Assembly (NCBI RefSeq): GCF_005938225.1
Contig: NZ_VCPC01000004.1
Location: 416,991-480,990 of the forward strand
DNA length: 64,000 bases
From: Arenibacterium halophilum
GTDB taxonomy: Bacteria > Pseudomonadota > Alphaproteobacteria > Rhodobacterales > Rhodobacteraceae
Direction: 5' to 3'
Shown piece after piece: positions 15,871 through 25,731 of this stretch (its first letter is position 1; every line of letters begins with the position of its first letter). The translations under genes were made by a program, and so were the position numbers. The notes beneath the pieces were generated by a model. The model did no database searches, was not told where the DNA came from, and saw only the letters and a program-made list of their open reading frames with translations.

Positions 15871-17727
15871 ATGGCACATGCGAACCCCAATATCGGCGAG
15901 TCTCGGCCCGTCATCCGGCAGCTGGACGATGCCGCGATCAACCGTATCGCGGCGGGCGAGGTGGTTGAACGCCCGGCTTCTGCGGTCAAGGAACTGGTGG
16001 AAAACGCGATTGACGCAGGGGCAACGCGCATCCGCATCGACATCGCCGATGGCGGCAAAACGCTGATCCGCGTAACGGACGATGGCTGTGGAATCGCGCC
16101 CGACGATCTGCCGCTGGCCTTGGCTCGCCATGCCACGTCGAAAATCGACGGGACCGACCTGTTGAACATCCACACCTTCGGCTTCCGGGGCGAGGCGCTG
16201 CCTTCGCTCGGCGCGGTCGGGCGGCTCTCGGTCACCAGTCGCGCGCCGGGCCATGACGCGGCGGTGATCCGCGTTTCGGGCGGGCGGATGGAGCCGGTGC
16301 GCCCGGCGGCGCTGAGCGCGGGCACGGTCGTCGAATTGGCCGATCTGTTCCACGCCACCCCCGCGCGGCTGAAATTCATGCGCAGCGACCGGGCAGAAAC
16401 CCAGGCCATCGCCGACACTGTGCGCCGCCTTGCCATGGCCGAACCCGCCATCGGGTTTACCCTGCGCGATGTCAGCGGCGGCGGCGAAGGCCGGTCGCTG
16501 TTTCGCGCTGATGCCGAATCGGGCGATCTGTTCGATGCGCTGCACGGGCGGCTGTCGGGCGTGATCGGGCGCGATTTTGCCGACAATGCCTTGCGAATCG
16601 ATGCCACGCGCGACGGGCTGCGCCTGTTCGGCTATGCCGCGCTGCCCACCTATTCGCGGGGCGCGGCGGTGACGCAATTCCTGTTCGTGAACGGCCGCCC
16701 GGTGCGCGACAAGATGCTGTATGGCGCCCTGCGCGCCGCCTATTTCGATTTCCTCAGCCGCGACAGGCACCCCGCCGCCGCGCTGTTCATCGATTGCGAT
16801 CCGACGTTGGTTGACGTCAACGTGCACCCCGCAAAATCCGAGGTCCGGTTTCGCGACCCCGGCACCGCGCGCGGGCTGATCGTGTCGGGCCTGCGCCACG
16901 CGCTGGCCGAAGCCGGGCACCGCGCCTCGACCACTGTTGCCGGGGCCACGCTGGGCGCGATGCGCCCCGAACCCACCGGCGCGCGCGTCTACCAGATGGA
17001 TCGCCCCTCGCCCGCCGCACGGGGCCTGGGCTATGCCGCACAACGCCCGGCCGAACCCGCGCCCCAAGGGTTCGACGAGCTGAACGCCGGATTCTCGGCC
17101 CGCGTGGTCGAACCCGAACCCATGCCCGAGGTGACGCCCGCCGAGCACCTGCCTCTTGGAGCCGCGCGCGGGCAGGTGCACGAAAACTACATCATCGCCC
17201 AGACCGAAACCGGCATGGTCATCGTCGACCAGCACGCCGCCCACGAACGGCTGGTCTATGAGAAACTCAAACGCCAGATGGCCGAAAACGGGGTTGCGGC
17301 GCAGGCGTTATTGATCCCCGAGATTGTCGAGCTGTCGGCGTCTGATCGCGACAGCCTGCTCGACATTGCGCCCGACCTGGTGGCGCTGGGGCTGACCATC
17401 GAAGCCTTCGGCGGCACGGCGGTTGCGGTGCGCGAAACGCCCGCCATCCTGGGCGAGGTCAACGCCGCCGCGCTGGTCGCCGACATCCTCGACGAACTCG
17501 CCGACGCGGGCAGCGCCACAACGCTGCAAGCCCGAATCGAGGCGATCCTGTCGCGCGTCGCCTGCCATGGTTCGATCCGCTCGGGCCGCCGGATGCGCGC
17601 CGAAGAAATGAACGCCCTGCTGCGCGAGATGGAGGCGACGCCGCATTCCGGCCAGTGCAACCACGGCCGCCCCACCTATGTCGAATTGCGCCTGTCGGAC
17701 ATCGAACGCCTGTTCGGGCGCACATGA
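15871..17727 (+). CDS. mutL: DNA mismatch repair protein MutL
   Basis: GHKL ATPase that links MutS to downstream mismatch repair. The N-terminal ATPase has [28 protein letters not shown] and [11 protein letters not shown]. The C-terminal dimerisation domain includes [14 protein letters not shown] at 15871 is 28 residues before the conserved AAGEVV motif; the open frame extends further upstream, but without conservation. At 618 residues it is normal. Its stop overlaps the rmuC start (ATGA). Confidence 0.95.
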   Translation: MAHANPNIGESRPVIRQLDDAAINRIAAGEVVERPASAVKELVENAIDAGATRIRIDIADGGKTLIRVTDDGCGIAPDDLPLALARHATSKIDGTDLLNIHTFGFRGEALPSLGAVGRLSVTSRAPGHDAAVIRVSGGRMEPVRPAALSAGTVVELADLFHATPARLKFMRSDRAETQAIADTVRRLAMAEPAIGFTLRDVSGGGEGRSLFRADAESGDLFDALHGRLSGVIGRDFADNALRIDATRDGLRLFGYAALPTYSRGAAVTQFLFVNGRPVRDKMLYGALRAAYFDFLSRDRHPAAALFIDCDPTLVDVNVHPAKSEVRFRDPGTARGLIVSGLRHALAEAGHRASTTVAGATLGAMRPEPTGARVYQMDRPSPAARGLGYAAQRPAEPAPQGFDELNAGFSARVVEPEPMPEVTPAEHLPLGAARGQVHENYIIAQTETGMVIVDQHAAHERLVYEKLKRQMAENGVAAQALLIPEIVELSASDRDSLLDIAPDLVALGLTIEAFGGTAVAVRETPAILGEVNAAALVADILDELADAGSATTLQARIEAILSRVACHGSIRSGRRMRAEEMNALLREMEATPHSGQCNHGRPTYVELRLSDIERLFGRT

Positions 17728-18947
17728 ACCAGCTGGGCGACGTCACGCTGTCCGACCCGCTCGTGCTACTGGCCTCGGGCGGTGTCGGTCTGGCACTGTT
17801 GATGCTGTTTCTGCTGGTTCTGTCGATCCGCGCCTCTGCCCGGGCGGCGCGGATGGCCGAGCCGCTGGCCCGCCATATGCAGGTGCTGGGCGGCCATGTA
17901 CAGCAGCTGGGCTATGGGCAGGAACAGCTGCGCGGCGGGCTGCAAACCGTCTCCGACACGCAGGCCAATGCGCAAGCGCAGGTGATCCAGACCGTCGAAT
18001 CGCGGCTCGCCTCCGTCCAGCAGCAGATGAACGACCGGCTCGCCGACAACGCCATGCGCTCGGCCCGTGCGCTCGCCGAGATGCAGGAGCGGATGAAGGA
18101 AACGCTGCATGGCACCTCGAAACAAACGGTGACCTCGCTGACGCAACTGCAAGAGCGGCTGGCCACGATCGACCGCGCGCAGGATAATATCGCCAAGCTG
18201 TCCGGCGACGTGCTTGGGCTTCAGGACATCCTCAGCAACAAGCAGACACGCGGCGCCTTTGGCGAAATCCAGCTGAATGACATCGTGTCCAAGGCTTTGC
18301 CGCCCGACAGCTACGCGCTTCAGGCCACGCTCGGCAATGGCCGCCGCGCCGATTGCCTGATCCACCTGCCAAACCCGCCGGGCCCCATCGCCATCGACAG
18401 CAAGTTCCCGCTCGAGGCGTATGAATCCCTGCGCGCCGCCGACACCCCGCAACAGGTGAAAGAGGCCCGCCAAGCGCTGCGCACCGCCGTACGGACCCAT
18501 ATCAAGGCCATCTCCGAGCGCTATATCATCGAAGGCGAAACCGCCGACGGGGCGCTGATGTTCCTGCCCTCCGAAGCGGTCTATGCCGAGTTGCACGCCA
18601 ATTTCGCCGACCTGGTGCGCGAAGGCTTTGCCGCGAGAGTGTGGATCGTGTCTCCGACCACCTGCATGGCGACGCTCAACACCATGCGCGCGATCCTGAA
18701 AGACGCAAGAATGCGCGAACAGGCCGGCGCAATCCGCGCGACATTGAAGCTTTTGCATCGCGACATGGAACTGGTGGTCGAACGGGTGGGCAAGCTCAAC
18801 ACCCACTTCGCACAGGCCCGCACCGACCTCGACCAGATCAGCACTGCTGCCGAACGGGCCGGCAAACGCGCCGCCCGGCTGGACAATTTCGATTTCGAAG
18901 AGCTGGCGCCAGAGGTGGATTCCACGTCCCTGCCGCTTGAGCGATAG
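17724..18947 (+). CDS. rmuC: DNA recombination protein RmuC
   Basis: A 407-residue membrane-anchored RmuC-family protein, thought to limit DNA inversions. It has one N-terminal membrane helix (about residues 12-35), a long coiled coil (about 50-150) and the nuclease-like RmuC domain with [22 protein letters not shown] and [11 protein letters not shown]. The ATGA overlap with mutL fixes the start at 17724 and suggests a shared transcript for two DNA-repair genes. Confidence 0.92.
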   Translation: MNQLGDVTLSDPLVLLASGGVGLALLMLFLLVLSIRASARAARMAEPLARHMQVLGGHVQQLGYGQEQLRGGLQTVSDTQANAQAQVIQTVESRLASVQQQMNDRLADNAMRSARALAEMQERMKETLHGTSKQTVTSLTQLQERLATIDRAQDNIAKLSGDVLGLQDILSNKQTRGAFGEIQLNDIVSKALPPDSYALQATLGNGRRADCLIHLPNPPGPIAIDSKFPLEAYESLRAADTPQQVKEARQALRTAVRTHIKAISERYIIEGETADGALMFLPSEAVYAELHANFADLVREGFAARVWIVSPTTCMATLNTMRAILKDARMREQAGAIRATLKLLHRDMELVVERVGKLNTHFAQARTDLDQISTAAERAGKRAARLDNFDFEELAPEVDSTSLPLER

Positions 18948-18991
18948 GTGTCGCGCTCATATCGCGCGTGCCGCGCGATGCCTTCGGCGAG

Positions 18992-19088
18992 GATATTTTC
19001 GGCCCAAAGAAGCAGGGCGCCCGCTGCCTTCTTTGGGCTCAAAATATCTCGGGGGAGTCGCCCGAAGGGCGGCGGGGGCAGAGCCCCC
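18992..19088. repeat. Composite intergenic repeat A with hairpins
   Basis: Between the convergent rmuC and fdhA genes lies an imperfect inverted repeat: GATATTTTCGGCCCAAAGAAG, 15 bases, then its near-complement at 19028-19048. It is followed by a GC hairpin GGGGGC-AGA-GCCCCC at 19074-19088. A second copy of the same composite occurs at 47049-47141 between another convergent pair. The likely role is bidirectional transcription termination, with possible mobility as a repeat family. Confidence 0.7.
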
Positions 19089-19099
19089 CTCCGCCTGAC

Positions 19100-21859
19100 C
19101 TATTCTGCGGCCACGCTTGCGGGTTCTACCCGCACTGCCGAGAACTTGAACTCGGGGATCTTCCCGTAGGGGTCGACCGCCGGGTTGGTCAGGATGTTGG
19201 CCGCTGCTTCGACATAGGCAAAGGGCAGAAACACCATGTCCTCGGCCACCGCGCGGTCGGCGCGGGCCATCACCTCGACACTGCCGCGGCGCGTGGTCAG
19301 GCGCAGCATCCCGCCCGGCGCCACGCCAAGGCGGCGCAGCGTCTTGGGATGCAGCGAGCAGTTCGCCTCGGGTTCGACCGCATCGAGCACCGTGGAACGG
19401 CGCGTCATCGAGCCGGTGTGCCAATGTTCCAGCTGCCGCCCGGTGGTCAGGATCATCGGGTAATCGCTGTCGGGCGCCTCGTCGGGGGCGATCACGCTGG
19501 CCGGGGTGAACCGGGCGCGGCCACCCGCGCGGGGGAAGCCATCGGCGAAGACGATCGCCTGCCCCGGATCCTCGGGCGAGAGCGAGGGGTAGGTGACGAC
19601 GTTCTGCGCCTCGAGCCTGTCCCAGGTGATGTTGTCGAGGCTCTTCATGTTCTGCTTCATCTCGGCGAACACCTCGGCGGGTCCGCTGTATGTCCAGCCA
19701 AGGTCCAGCCGCTTCGCCAGTTCGACCTCGATCCACCAGTCCTCGCGCGCCTCGCCCGGGGGTGGCACGGCGGGGCGGCCCATCTGGACCTGCCGGTTGG
19801 TGTTGGTCACTGTGCCCGACTTCTCGGCAAAGGCGCTGGCGGGCAGGATCACGTCGGCATAGTTCGCGGTTTCGGTCAGAAAGATGTCCTGCACCACGAG
19901 GTGGTCGAGCTTGGCCAGGGCGGCGCGGGCGTGATCCACATCCGGGTCCGACATGGCGGGGTTTTCGCCCAGCACGTACATCGCCTTGATGTCGCCTGCG
20001 TGCACCGCGTCCATGATCTCGGTCACGGTCAGGCCCTTCTGGTTCGAGAAGTCCCCAGACCCCCAGACCTCGGTAAAGGCGCTGCGCACGCCGTCCTGTG
20101 TCACGTCCTGGTAATCGGGCAGGAACATCGGGATCAGCCCGGCATCCGATGCGCCCTGCACGTTGTTCTGGCCGCGCAGCGGGTGCAGACCGGCACCGGG
20201 GCGGCCGACCTGGCCTGTCATCAGTGCCAGCGAGATCAGGCAGCGCGAATTGTCGGTGCCGTGAATATGCTGCGACACGCCCATGCCCCAGAAGATCATC
20301 CCGGCGCGCGCGCCGGCAAATGTGCGGGCCACGTCGCGCAGAACCTCGGGGGCAATACCGCAGATTTCGGACATTTTCTCGGGCGTGAAATCGGCCAGAT
20401 GCGCCTTTTCGGCCTCCCAATTCTCGGTATAGGCCTCGATATACTGCTGATCGTAGAGCTTCTCCTCGACGATCACATGCATGATCGCGTTCAGCATCGA
20501 CACGTCGGCGCCGGGACGGAATTGCAGCATGTGGCTGGCAAACCGTTTCAGGGCTTGTCCGCGCGGGTCCATCACGATCAGCTTGCCGCCGCGCTTGGTG
20601 AACTGTTTGAAATAGGTCGCGGCAACCGGGTGGTTTTCGATCGGGTTGGCCCCGATCACGATGGCCACGTCGGCGTTTTCGATTTCGTTGAAGGTGGCCG
20701 TCACCGCGCCCGAGCCGACGTTCTCCATCAGCGCCGCGACCGAGCTGGCATGGCACAACCGCGTGCAGTGGTCGACATTGTTGTGGCCGAATCCCTGGCG
20801 GATCATCTTCTGGAACAGATAGGCCTCTTCGTTGGTGCATTTCGCACTGCCAAAGCCCGCCACCTCGCGCCCGCGCCCCTTCAGCCCCTTGGCGGCGAAA
20901 TCCAGCGCCTCGTCCCACGACGCCTCGCGGAAGTGGGTCTGCCAGTTGCCGGGGTCGACGTTCAGCCCCTTGGCGGGCGCGTCCTCGCGGCGGATCAGCG
21001 GTTTGGTCAGCCGGTGGTCGTGGTGGATATAGTCGAACCCGAACCGGCCTTTGACGCACAACCGGCCTTCGTTGGCGGGGCCGTTGATGCCCTCGACGTA
21101 TTTCACCCGGCCATCCTTGACCTTGAGCGAGACCTGGCACCCGACGCCGCAGAAGGGGCAGATGCTGTCGACTTCGCTGTCGAAATCGGCGCTGTCGCCG
21201 ACCTGCGCGTCATCGACCACGGTGGCGGGCATCAGCGCGCCGGTGGGGCAGGCCTGCACGCATTCGCCGCAGGCGACACAGGTGCTGGCGCCCATCGGGT
21301 CGGCCATGTCGAAGGTGGGAAAACTGTCATGCCCCCGGCCCGCCATGCCGATCACGTCGTTCACCTGAACCTCGCGGCAGGCGCGCACGCACAACCCGCA
21401 CTGGATACAGGCATCCAGGTTCACGCGCATCGCGACGTGGCTGTCATCCAGCAGCGGTATGCGGCCCTCTTCCAGCTTGGGAAAGCGGCTTTCGCTGACG
21501 CCGTTCATCGCGGCCATGTCCCACAGGTGGCTGGATTTGTCGTGGGCGACCTCGGGAGCGGGCTGGTCGGTCACCAGCATTTCCATCACCATGCGGCGGG
21601 CCTGTTCGGCGCGGGCCGAGACAGAGGTGACGACCATGCCTTCGCTGGGTTCGCGGATGCAGGAGGCCGCCAGCGTGCGTTCGCCTTCGATTTCCACCAT
21701 GCACGCACGGCAGTTGCCATCGGGGCGATAGCCGGGCGCCGGTTTGTGGCACAGGTGCGGGATCACTAGGCCGCGGCCATTCGCCACCTCCCAGATGGTC
21801 AGGCCCTTTTCGGCCTCGATCTCTTCGCCGTTCAGCGTGAAACGCACCTTGTCCGACAT
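19100..21859 (-). CDS. fdhA: Formate dehydrogenase alpha subunit (molybdenum, NAD-linked type)
   Basis: Oxidises formate to CO2 at a bis-MGD molybdenum centre. Domains in order: a 2Fe-2S ferredoxin-like region (Cys37, Cys50, Cys53, Cys67), two 4Fe-4S motifs (CIQCGLCVRAC at 151, CVACGECVQACP at 194), a further 4Fe-4S site beginning CPFCGVGC at 234, and the catalytic domain with Mo-ligand Cys369 and His370 (CTRLCHASS). The ligand is cysteine, not selenocysteine. At 919 residues it matches the FdsA/FdhA2 type. The partner FMN/NADH subunits usually encoded beside it are absent on either side. Confidence 0.92.
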   Translation of the reverse strand: MSDKVRFTLNGEEIEAEKGLTIWEVANGRGLVIPHLCHKPAPGYRPDGNCRACMVEIEGERTLAASCIREPSEGMVVTSVSARAEQARRMVMEMLVTDQPAPEVAHDKSSHLWDMAAMNGVSESRFPKLEEGRIPLLDDSHVAMRVNLDACIQCGLCVRACREVQVNDVIGMAGRGHDSFPTFDMADPMGASTCVACGECVQACPTGALMPATVVDDAQVGDSADFDSEVDSICPFCGVGCQVSLKVKDGRVKYVEGINGPANEGRLCVKGRFGFDYIHHDHRLTKPLIRREDAPAKGLNVDPGNWQTHFREASWDEALDFAAKGLKGRGREVAGFGSAKCTNEEAYLFQKMIRQGFGHNNVDHCTRLCHASSVAALMENVGSGAVTATFNEIENADVAIVIGANPIENHPVAATYFKQFTKRGGKLIVMDPRGQALKRFASHMLQFRPGADVSMLNAIMHVIVEEKLYDQQYIEAYTENWEAEKAHLADFTPEKMSEICGIAPEVLRDVARTFAGARAGMIFWGMGVSQHIHGTDNSRCLISLALMTGQVGRPGAGLHPLRGQNNVQGASDAGLIPMFLPDYQDVTQDGVRSAFTEVWGSGDFSNQKGLTVTEIMDAVHAGDIKAMYVLGENPAMSDPDVDHARAALAKLDHLVVQDIFLTETANYADVILPASAFAEKSGTVTNTNRQVQMGRPAVPPPGEAREDWWIEVELAKRLDLGWTYSGPAEVFAEMKQNMKSLDNITWDRLEAQNVVTYPSLSPEDPGQAIVFADGFPRAGGRARFTPASVIAPDEAPDSDYPMILTTGRQLEHWHTGSMTRRSTVLDAVEPEANCSLHPKTLRRLGVAPGGMLRLTTRRGSVEVMARADRAVAEDMVFLPFAYVEAAANILTNPAVDPYGKIPEFKFSAVRVEPASVAAE

Positions 21860-22046
21860 ATCTGCCTCCTGGGTAATTGCGCCACGTTAGACCACGGGCG
21901 CAGCCGCCGCGACTCTCCAAACCCGACGCATGCCACCAAATTTGCGCCGCGCTGTTTCCTTTCGGAACCGCATGTCGCTGCCGGGGGCCTTTTCACGGGG
22001 CGCGGTGGCCCCTAGAAAGGCCGCGAACACTGCAAGACGGGCGCCC

Positions 22047-22700
22047 ATGTCTCATATCACGCTTATCCGCCACGGTCAGGCCAATACCGGTGCGCGCGAC
22101 GAAACCAGCTATGACCGGCTCAGCCCGCTGGGCCATGCGCAGGCCGAATGGCTGGGCCAGCACCTGCGCGAGACCGAGGCGTTTCACCCGCGGCTGTACT
22201 GCGGGTCGCTGGTGCGGCACCGCGAAACCGTGGCCTCGATGGGGCTTGGCATGGAACCGGTGGTCGATCCGCGCCTGAACGAATTGGAATATTTCACGCT
22301 CTCGCAGTTGATGGAGCGGCAACATGGCGTGGCGCTGCCCGACTCGCGCGAGGGGTTCATCGACCATCTGCCGATGGTGTTTGGGCATTGGGCCGATGAT
22401 GCGCTTGAGGACGTGCCCGAACGCTTTGCCGATTTCGAACACCGCGTGGCCCAGTCGCTGGCCGAGATTGCCGAGGGCGATGGCCCGGCGCTGGTGGTCA
22501 CTTCGGGCGGGCTGATTTCCTTTGCGATCCGGCGCGCTTTGGGGCTGGATATTCCGGCGGCCTCGCGGGTGGCGCTGGCGATCATGAACACCTCGATGCA
22601 CCGGCTGCACCCCATTGGCGCGCATCTGACGCCGGTGCTGTTCAACGCGGTGCCCCACCTTGATACGCCCGAGCGGCGTCACGCGCAGACCCATTTCTGA
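22047..22700 (+). CDS. Histidine phosphatase family protein
   Basis: A 217-residue phosphoglycerate-mutase-like phosphatase. The catalytic RHG motif is at residues 8-10 (LIRHGQANTG), the second arginine is in GSLVRHRET, and the distal histidine position appears altered: VVTSGGLISF replaces the usual GH(G/S). The substrate is unknown. The altered second histidine may lower phosphatase activity. It is followed 22 bases later by a saccharopine dehydrogenase-like gene on the same strand. Confidence 0.85.
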   Translation: MSHITLIRHGQANTGARDETSYDRLSPLGHAQAEWLGQHLRETEAFHPRLYCGSLVRHRETVASMGLGMEPVVDPRLNELEYFTLSQLMERQHGVALPDSREGFIDHLPMVFGHWADDALEDVPERFADFEHRVAQSLAEIAEGDGPALVVTSGGLISFAIRRALGLDIPAASRVALAIMNTSMHRLHPIGAHLTPVLFNAVPHLDTPERRHAQTHF

Positions 22701-22722
22701 CGTGCAACGGAAGGACAGGCCC

Positions 22723-23778
22723 ATGACCCATATCTGGGTGCGCGCCGAACAGCGCGACAATGAAACCCGCACCGGCATCACGCCCGAAGGCGTGGCCGCG
22801 CTGATCGCTGCGGGCAAGCGCGTTACGGTCGAAAACAGCGCCTCCCGTGTATTGCCGATCGACGGCTTCCGCGATGCGGGCGCGACGATTGCGCCGGAAA
22901 ACAGCTGGCCCGAGGCGCCGGAGGATGCGGTGATCTTCGGCCTGAAGGAACTGCCCGAGGATGGCACGCCGCTGCGCCATCGCCACATCATGTTCGGCCA
23001 CGCCTACAAGGATCAGGCGGCGGGTAAGGTGCTGCTGAAACGGTTCAAGGCGGGCGGCGGCACGCTGCTGGATCTGGAATACCTGACCGATGATGCGGGT
23101 CGCCGGGTTGCGGCCTTTGGCTACTGGGCGGGGTTCGCCGGGGCGGCGGTGGCGCTGTCGGTCTGGGCCGCGCAACAGGCGGGCCGCGCGGTGCCACCCG
23201 CACATCGCCATGCCACCGCCGATGACATGGTGGCCGAGCTGACAAGTGAGTTGGACGGGTCCGGGGTGCCGCGCCCCAAAGCGCTGGTGATCGGGGCGTT
23301 GGGCCGGGTTGGCACCGGCGCGGCCGATCTGTGCACGCGAGTCGGTGTTACCCCCACCCGCTGGGACATGGCGGAAACTGCCAGCGGCGGACCGTTCCCG
23401 GAAATCCTTGCCCACGGGGTGTTTCTGAACTGCATCCTGGCGCGCCGCGAAACCCCGCGTTTCGTGACGAAACCGGCGCTGACGCAACCGCGCGACCTGC
23501 GGGTGATCGGCGATATCGCCTGCGATCCCGACAGCCCGTTCAACCCGATCCCGCTGTATGACCGCGCGACCACATGGGAAAAGCCCGCCGTGCGGGTGCA
23601 CGATGACCCCCCGCTCGACATCATGGCAATCGACAACCTGCCCTCGATGCTGCCGCTGGAAAGCTCGCAGGATTTCGCGGGGCAATTGCTGCCGACGCTC
23701 CTGACGCTTGGCGATGCGGATTCGCCGGTCTGGGCGCGCGCCAACGCGCTGTTTCAGGACCACGTCGCGCGGGTGTGA
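22723..23778 (+). CDS. Saccharopine dehydrogenase (lysine-forming)-like protein
   Basis: A 351-residue protein with an AlaDh/PNT-type N-terminal domain (RAEQRDNETRTGITPEGVAALIAAG) and a Rossmann-like segment VIGALGRVGTGAADLC. This resembles the NAD-dependent, L-lysine-forming saccharopine dehydrogenases of fungi, which also occur in some alphaproteobacteria. The reaction in this organism is not certain. GGAAGGA precedes the ATG at 22723. It is probably co-transcribed with the phosphatase gene. Confidence 0.8.
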   Translation: MTHIWVRAEQRDNETRTGITPEGVAALIAAGKRVTVENSASRVLPIDGFRDAGATIAPENSWPEAPEDAVIFGLKELPEDGTPLRHRHIMFGHAYKDQAAGKVLLKRFKAGGGTLLDLEYLTDDAGRRVAAFGYWAGFAGAAVALSVWAAQQAGRAVPPAHRHATADDMVAELTSELDGSGVPRPKALVIGALGRVGTGAADLCTRVGVTPTRWDMAETASGGPFPEILAHGVFLNCILARRETPRFVTKPALTQPRDLRVIGDIACDPDSPFNPIPLYDRATTWEKPAVRVHDDPPLDIMAIDNLPSMLPLESSQDFAGQLLPTLLTLGDADSPVWARANALFQDHVARV

Positions 23779-23782
23779 GAGC

Positions 23783-24097
23783 TCACATCAGGTCGTCTTC
23801 GGCGTCCATCGCGGAAATGCCAAGCGCGTCCAGGCCGTTTTCCAGATGGTCGGACATATGCGGCGAACCTAGCAGGTAATCGGCGCAGGGTACGGTGGCC
23901 TCTGCCGCGGCGGTAGAGACCGCCTCGGCGAAATCCTCGGGCTCGAAACTGCCGCGTCCGATCCACAGGATGGCGACCAGTTCGGCCTGTTCCTGCTCGC
24001 TCATCCTCTCGATCAGCCCGCGCAGCTCCGGCTCGGCGCGGTCCAGTTCGTGCCCCATAAGCGCAATCTGCGCGACCTTGGCAGGTGACAGTTCCAT
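23783..24097 (-). CDS. DUF3775 family protein
   Basis: A 104-residue acidic protein beginning MELSPAKVAQIALMGHELD and containing EQEQAELVAILWIGRGSFEPEDF, features of the DUF3775 family, which has no known function. ATG at 24097 follows GGAGGAAAG. It lies 63 bases beyond the stop of the SDR gene on the same strand and may belong to the sigma-E-associated leftward operon, though it could be independent. Confidence 0.8.
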   Translation of the reverse strand: MELSPAKVAQIALMGHELDRAEPELRGLIERMSEQEQAELVAILWIGRGSFEPEDFAEAVSTAAAEATVPCADYLLGSPHMSDHLENGLDALGISAMDAEDDLM

Positions 24098-24160
24098 GGC
24101 TTTCCTCCGTTGATGTCTCGGGCCCAAGTGAACCCGATAAAGGAACGGCGGTCTTTGATC

Positions 24161-24892
24161 TCAAGCAAACAGCCGGAAATAGAGCCAGTCCGGCAGAAAC
24201 TGGCCGAGCCGGAACACATAGGAAAACGGGCGCGGAAAGCTGAGCTTGAAGCGGTCCGAACCCATGTGTTCAAAGACCGAGCGCGCGGCGTCTTCCGGCT
24301 CCATCAGCATGGGCATCTTGAAATCGTTCTTGTCGGTCAGGCGGGTCTTGATGAAGCCCGGGTTCGCCAATTGCACGCGCACGCCGGTATCCTTCAGATC
24401 GGCGTAGACCGATTCGGCCAAGGCCATGACCCCGGCCTTCGAGGCGGCATAGCCGATGGCGCCCGGCAGCCCGCGAAACCCCGAAAGCGACCCGGTGATG
24501 ACAACATGGCCCTTGTCGCGCGCCACCATCGGCGGCAGGACCACGCCCAGCGTGCGCGCCAGCCCGGTCAGGTTCACGTCAAACATGGTTTCGGCCTTCT
24601 CGGCGTCCCACTCTTTCGCCGACATCGGCCAATAGGTCCCGGCAAGGAACACAACGCCATCGACCTCGCCAATCGCCTCGGCGGCGGCGCGGATGCTGTC
24701 GGCATCCTGCACATCCAGCGTCTGCACGACGGCGCGGCCCGGCAGGCGATCGGCCAGCTTCTGCAACGGCTCGGCATTTCGGGCCGAGAGCACCAGATCG
24801 ACACCCACGCGGCTCAGCTTTTCGGCCAGCGCGGCGCCCAGCCCCTCGCTCGCACCAATCAGCCAATACCGTTTTCCCTGCCAGTCGTGCAT
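24161..24892 (-). CDS. Short-chain dehydrogenase/reductase
   Basis: A 243-residue SDR oxidoreductase. The nucleotide-binding motif is GASEGLG (13-19) and the active site has ITGSLSG with Ser and YAASK with Tyr and Lys. The C-terminal segment after about residue 200 (FSYVFRLGQFLPDWLYFRLF) looks membrane-associated. ATG at 24892 starts just before the Rossmann fold. Downstream of the FAD/DUF1365 pair, it matches SDR genes found in the sigma-E-controlled cluster of Rhodobacter sphaeroides, so a lipid-related substrate is plausible. Confidence 0.87.
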   Translation of the reverse strand: MHDWQGKRYWLIGASEGLGAALAEKLSRVGVDLVLSARNAEPLQKLADRLPGRAVVQTLDVQDADSIRAAAEAIGEVDGVVFLAGTYWPMSAKEWDAEKAETMFDVNLTGLARTLGVVLPPMVARDKGHVVITGSLSGFRGLPGAIGYAASKAGVMALAESVYADLKDTGVRVQLANPGFIKTRLTDKNDFKMPMLMEPEDAARSVFEHMGSDRFKLSFPRPFSYVFRLGQFLPDWLYFRLFA

Positions 24893-24966
24893 GGCACCCG
24901 TCCTTTCGCTTTTTCTGCTGCTTTGATCTGGTTCCTGACCTAGCCCGCCGTCGCGGTTTTGCCAGT

Positions 24967-25731
24967 TCAGCCGCGGCTGACATCCGACTTGGGCGGGGGC
25001 GGCAGGTGGCGGAATCTTGCCCCCTTCCACCACAGTTTCAGCGCCTGCCAGTGAATCAGCGCCAGCACCCGGCGCGACCCGAACGGGCGGCGGATCAACA
25101 TGGCCAGTGCGCTGCGCGTGGTCAGGGGCTTGCGGGCGCCCGTCAGCGTGGCGATCAGCCCGCCCTTGTCACGGCCATAGTCGATGCGGATACCGATGTG
25201 ATCGTCGCGAATGTCGAACCGGAACCGGTAGTCGCCCGCCACCGGCTGAAACGGCGAGACGTGGAAGATTTTCGTCGCATGCAACTCGGACTCGGGGGTG
25301 ATGGGCGCGGCGTCGGAATGGTGGCACAGATAGGAGTGCCGCTCGCCATAGGTGTTGGTGACCTCGGCAATCACCGCATAAAGCGCCCCATCCGCACGGT
25401 GGCACAACCAGAAGCTGACCGGGTTGAACACATGGCCCAGCACGCGCGGCTGCGCCAGCAGGTCGATCCGCGCGGGCGAGGGCAGCTGGTGCCGCGCCAG
25501 AACGTCGCGCGCCCATCGTGCGCCCGCGCCTTCGCCCGGAGGCCCGCCATGGTCTCGGTCGTGCAGCGACAGCACGTTGCCCGCGTTGCGGGAAAACAGG
25601 CGCGGCGCGCGCGGGGCCGGGGCTTCGGCATTCAGCAACACGTAATCAATGCCATAGCGAAAGGCATTCGCCACCGCGCCCTTGCGCCCGTGATAGGTAT
25701 GCCCCGCGATATGATCGACGCGCGCGTTCAC
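24967..25731 (-). CDS. DUF1365 family protein
   Basis: A 254-residue DUF1365 protein, starting at GTG 25731 in a GTGA overlap with the FAD oxidoreductase stop. Visible family features are the N-terminal HTYHGRKGAVANAFRYGIDY, the central HVFNPVSFWLCH and TNTYGERHSYL, and KIFHVSPFQP. The function is unknown, but it almost always pairs with the adjacent FAD protein and often with a cyclopropane-fatty-acid-synthase-like enzyme, pointing to fatty-acid modification. No such synthase is present in this cluster. Confidence 0.9.
   Translation of the reverse strand: MNARVDHIAGHTYHGRKGAVANAFRYGIDYVLLNAEAPAPRAPRLFSRNAGNVLSLHDRDHGGPPGEGAGARWARDVLARHQLPSPARIDLLAQPRVLGHVFNPVSFWLCHRADGALYAVIAEVTNTYGERHSYLCHHSDAAPITPESELHATKIFHVSPFQPVAGDYRFRFDIRDDHIGIRIDYGRDKGGLIATLTGARKPLTTRSALAMLIRRPFGSRRVLALIHWQALKLWWKGARFRHLPPPPKSDVSRG

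Noticed and set aside
20750..21003. Possible selenocysteine in the formate dehydrogenase
   Set aside because: The molybdenum-ligand position is an ordinary cysteine codon, and there is no in-frame TGA in the gene.
18968..21769. A 933-codon open frame on the plus strand opposite the formate dehydrogenase gene
   Set aside because: Its translation has no recognisable domain and is rich in His, Gly, Ala and Arg, as expected for the antisense of a GC-rich gene. The minus-strand frame has complete iron-sulphur and molybdenum motifs.
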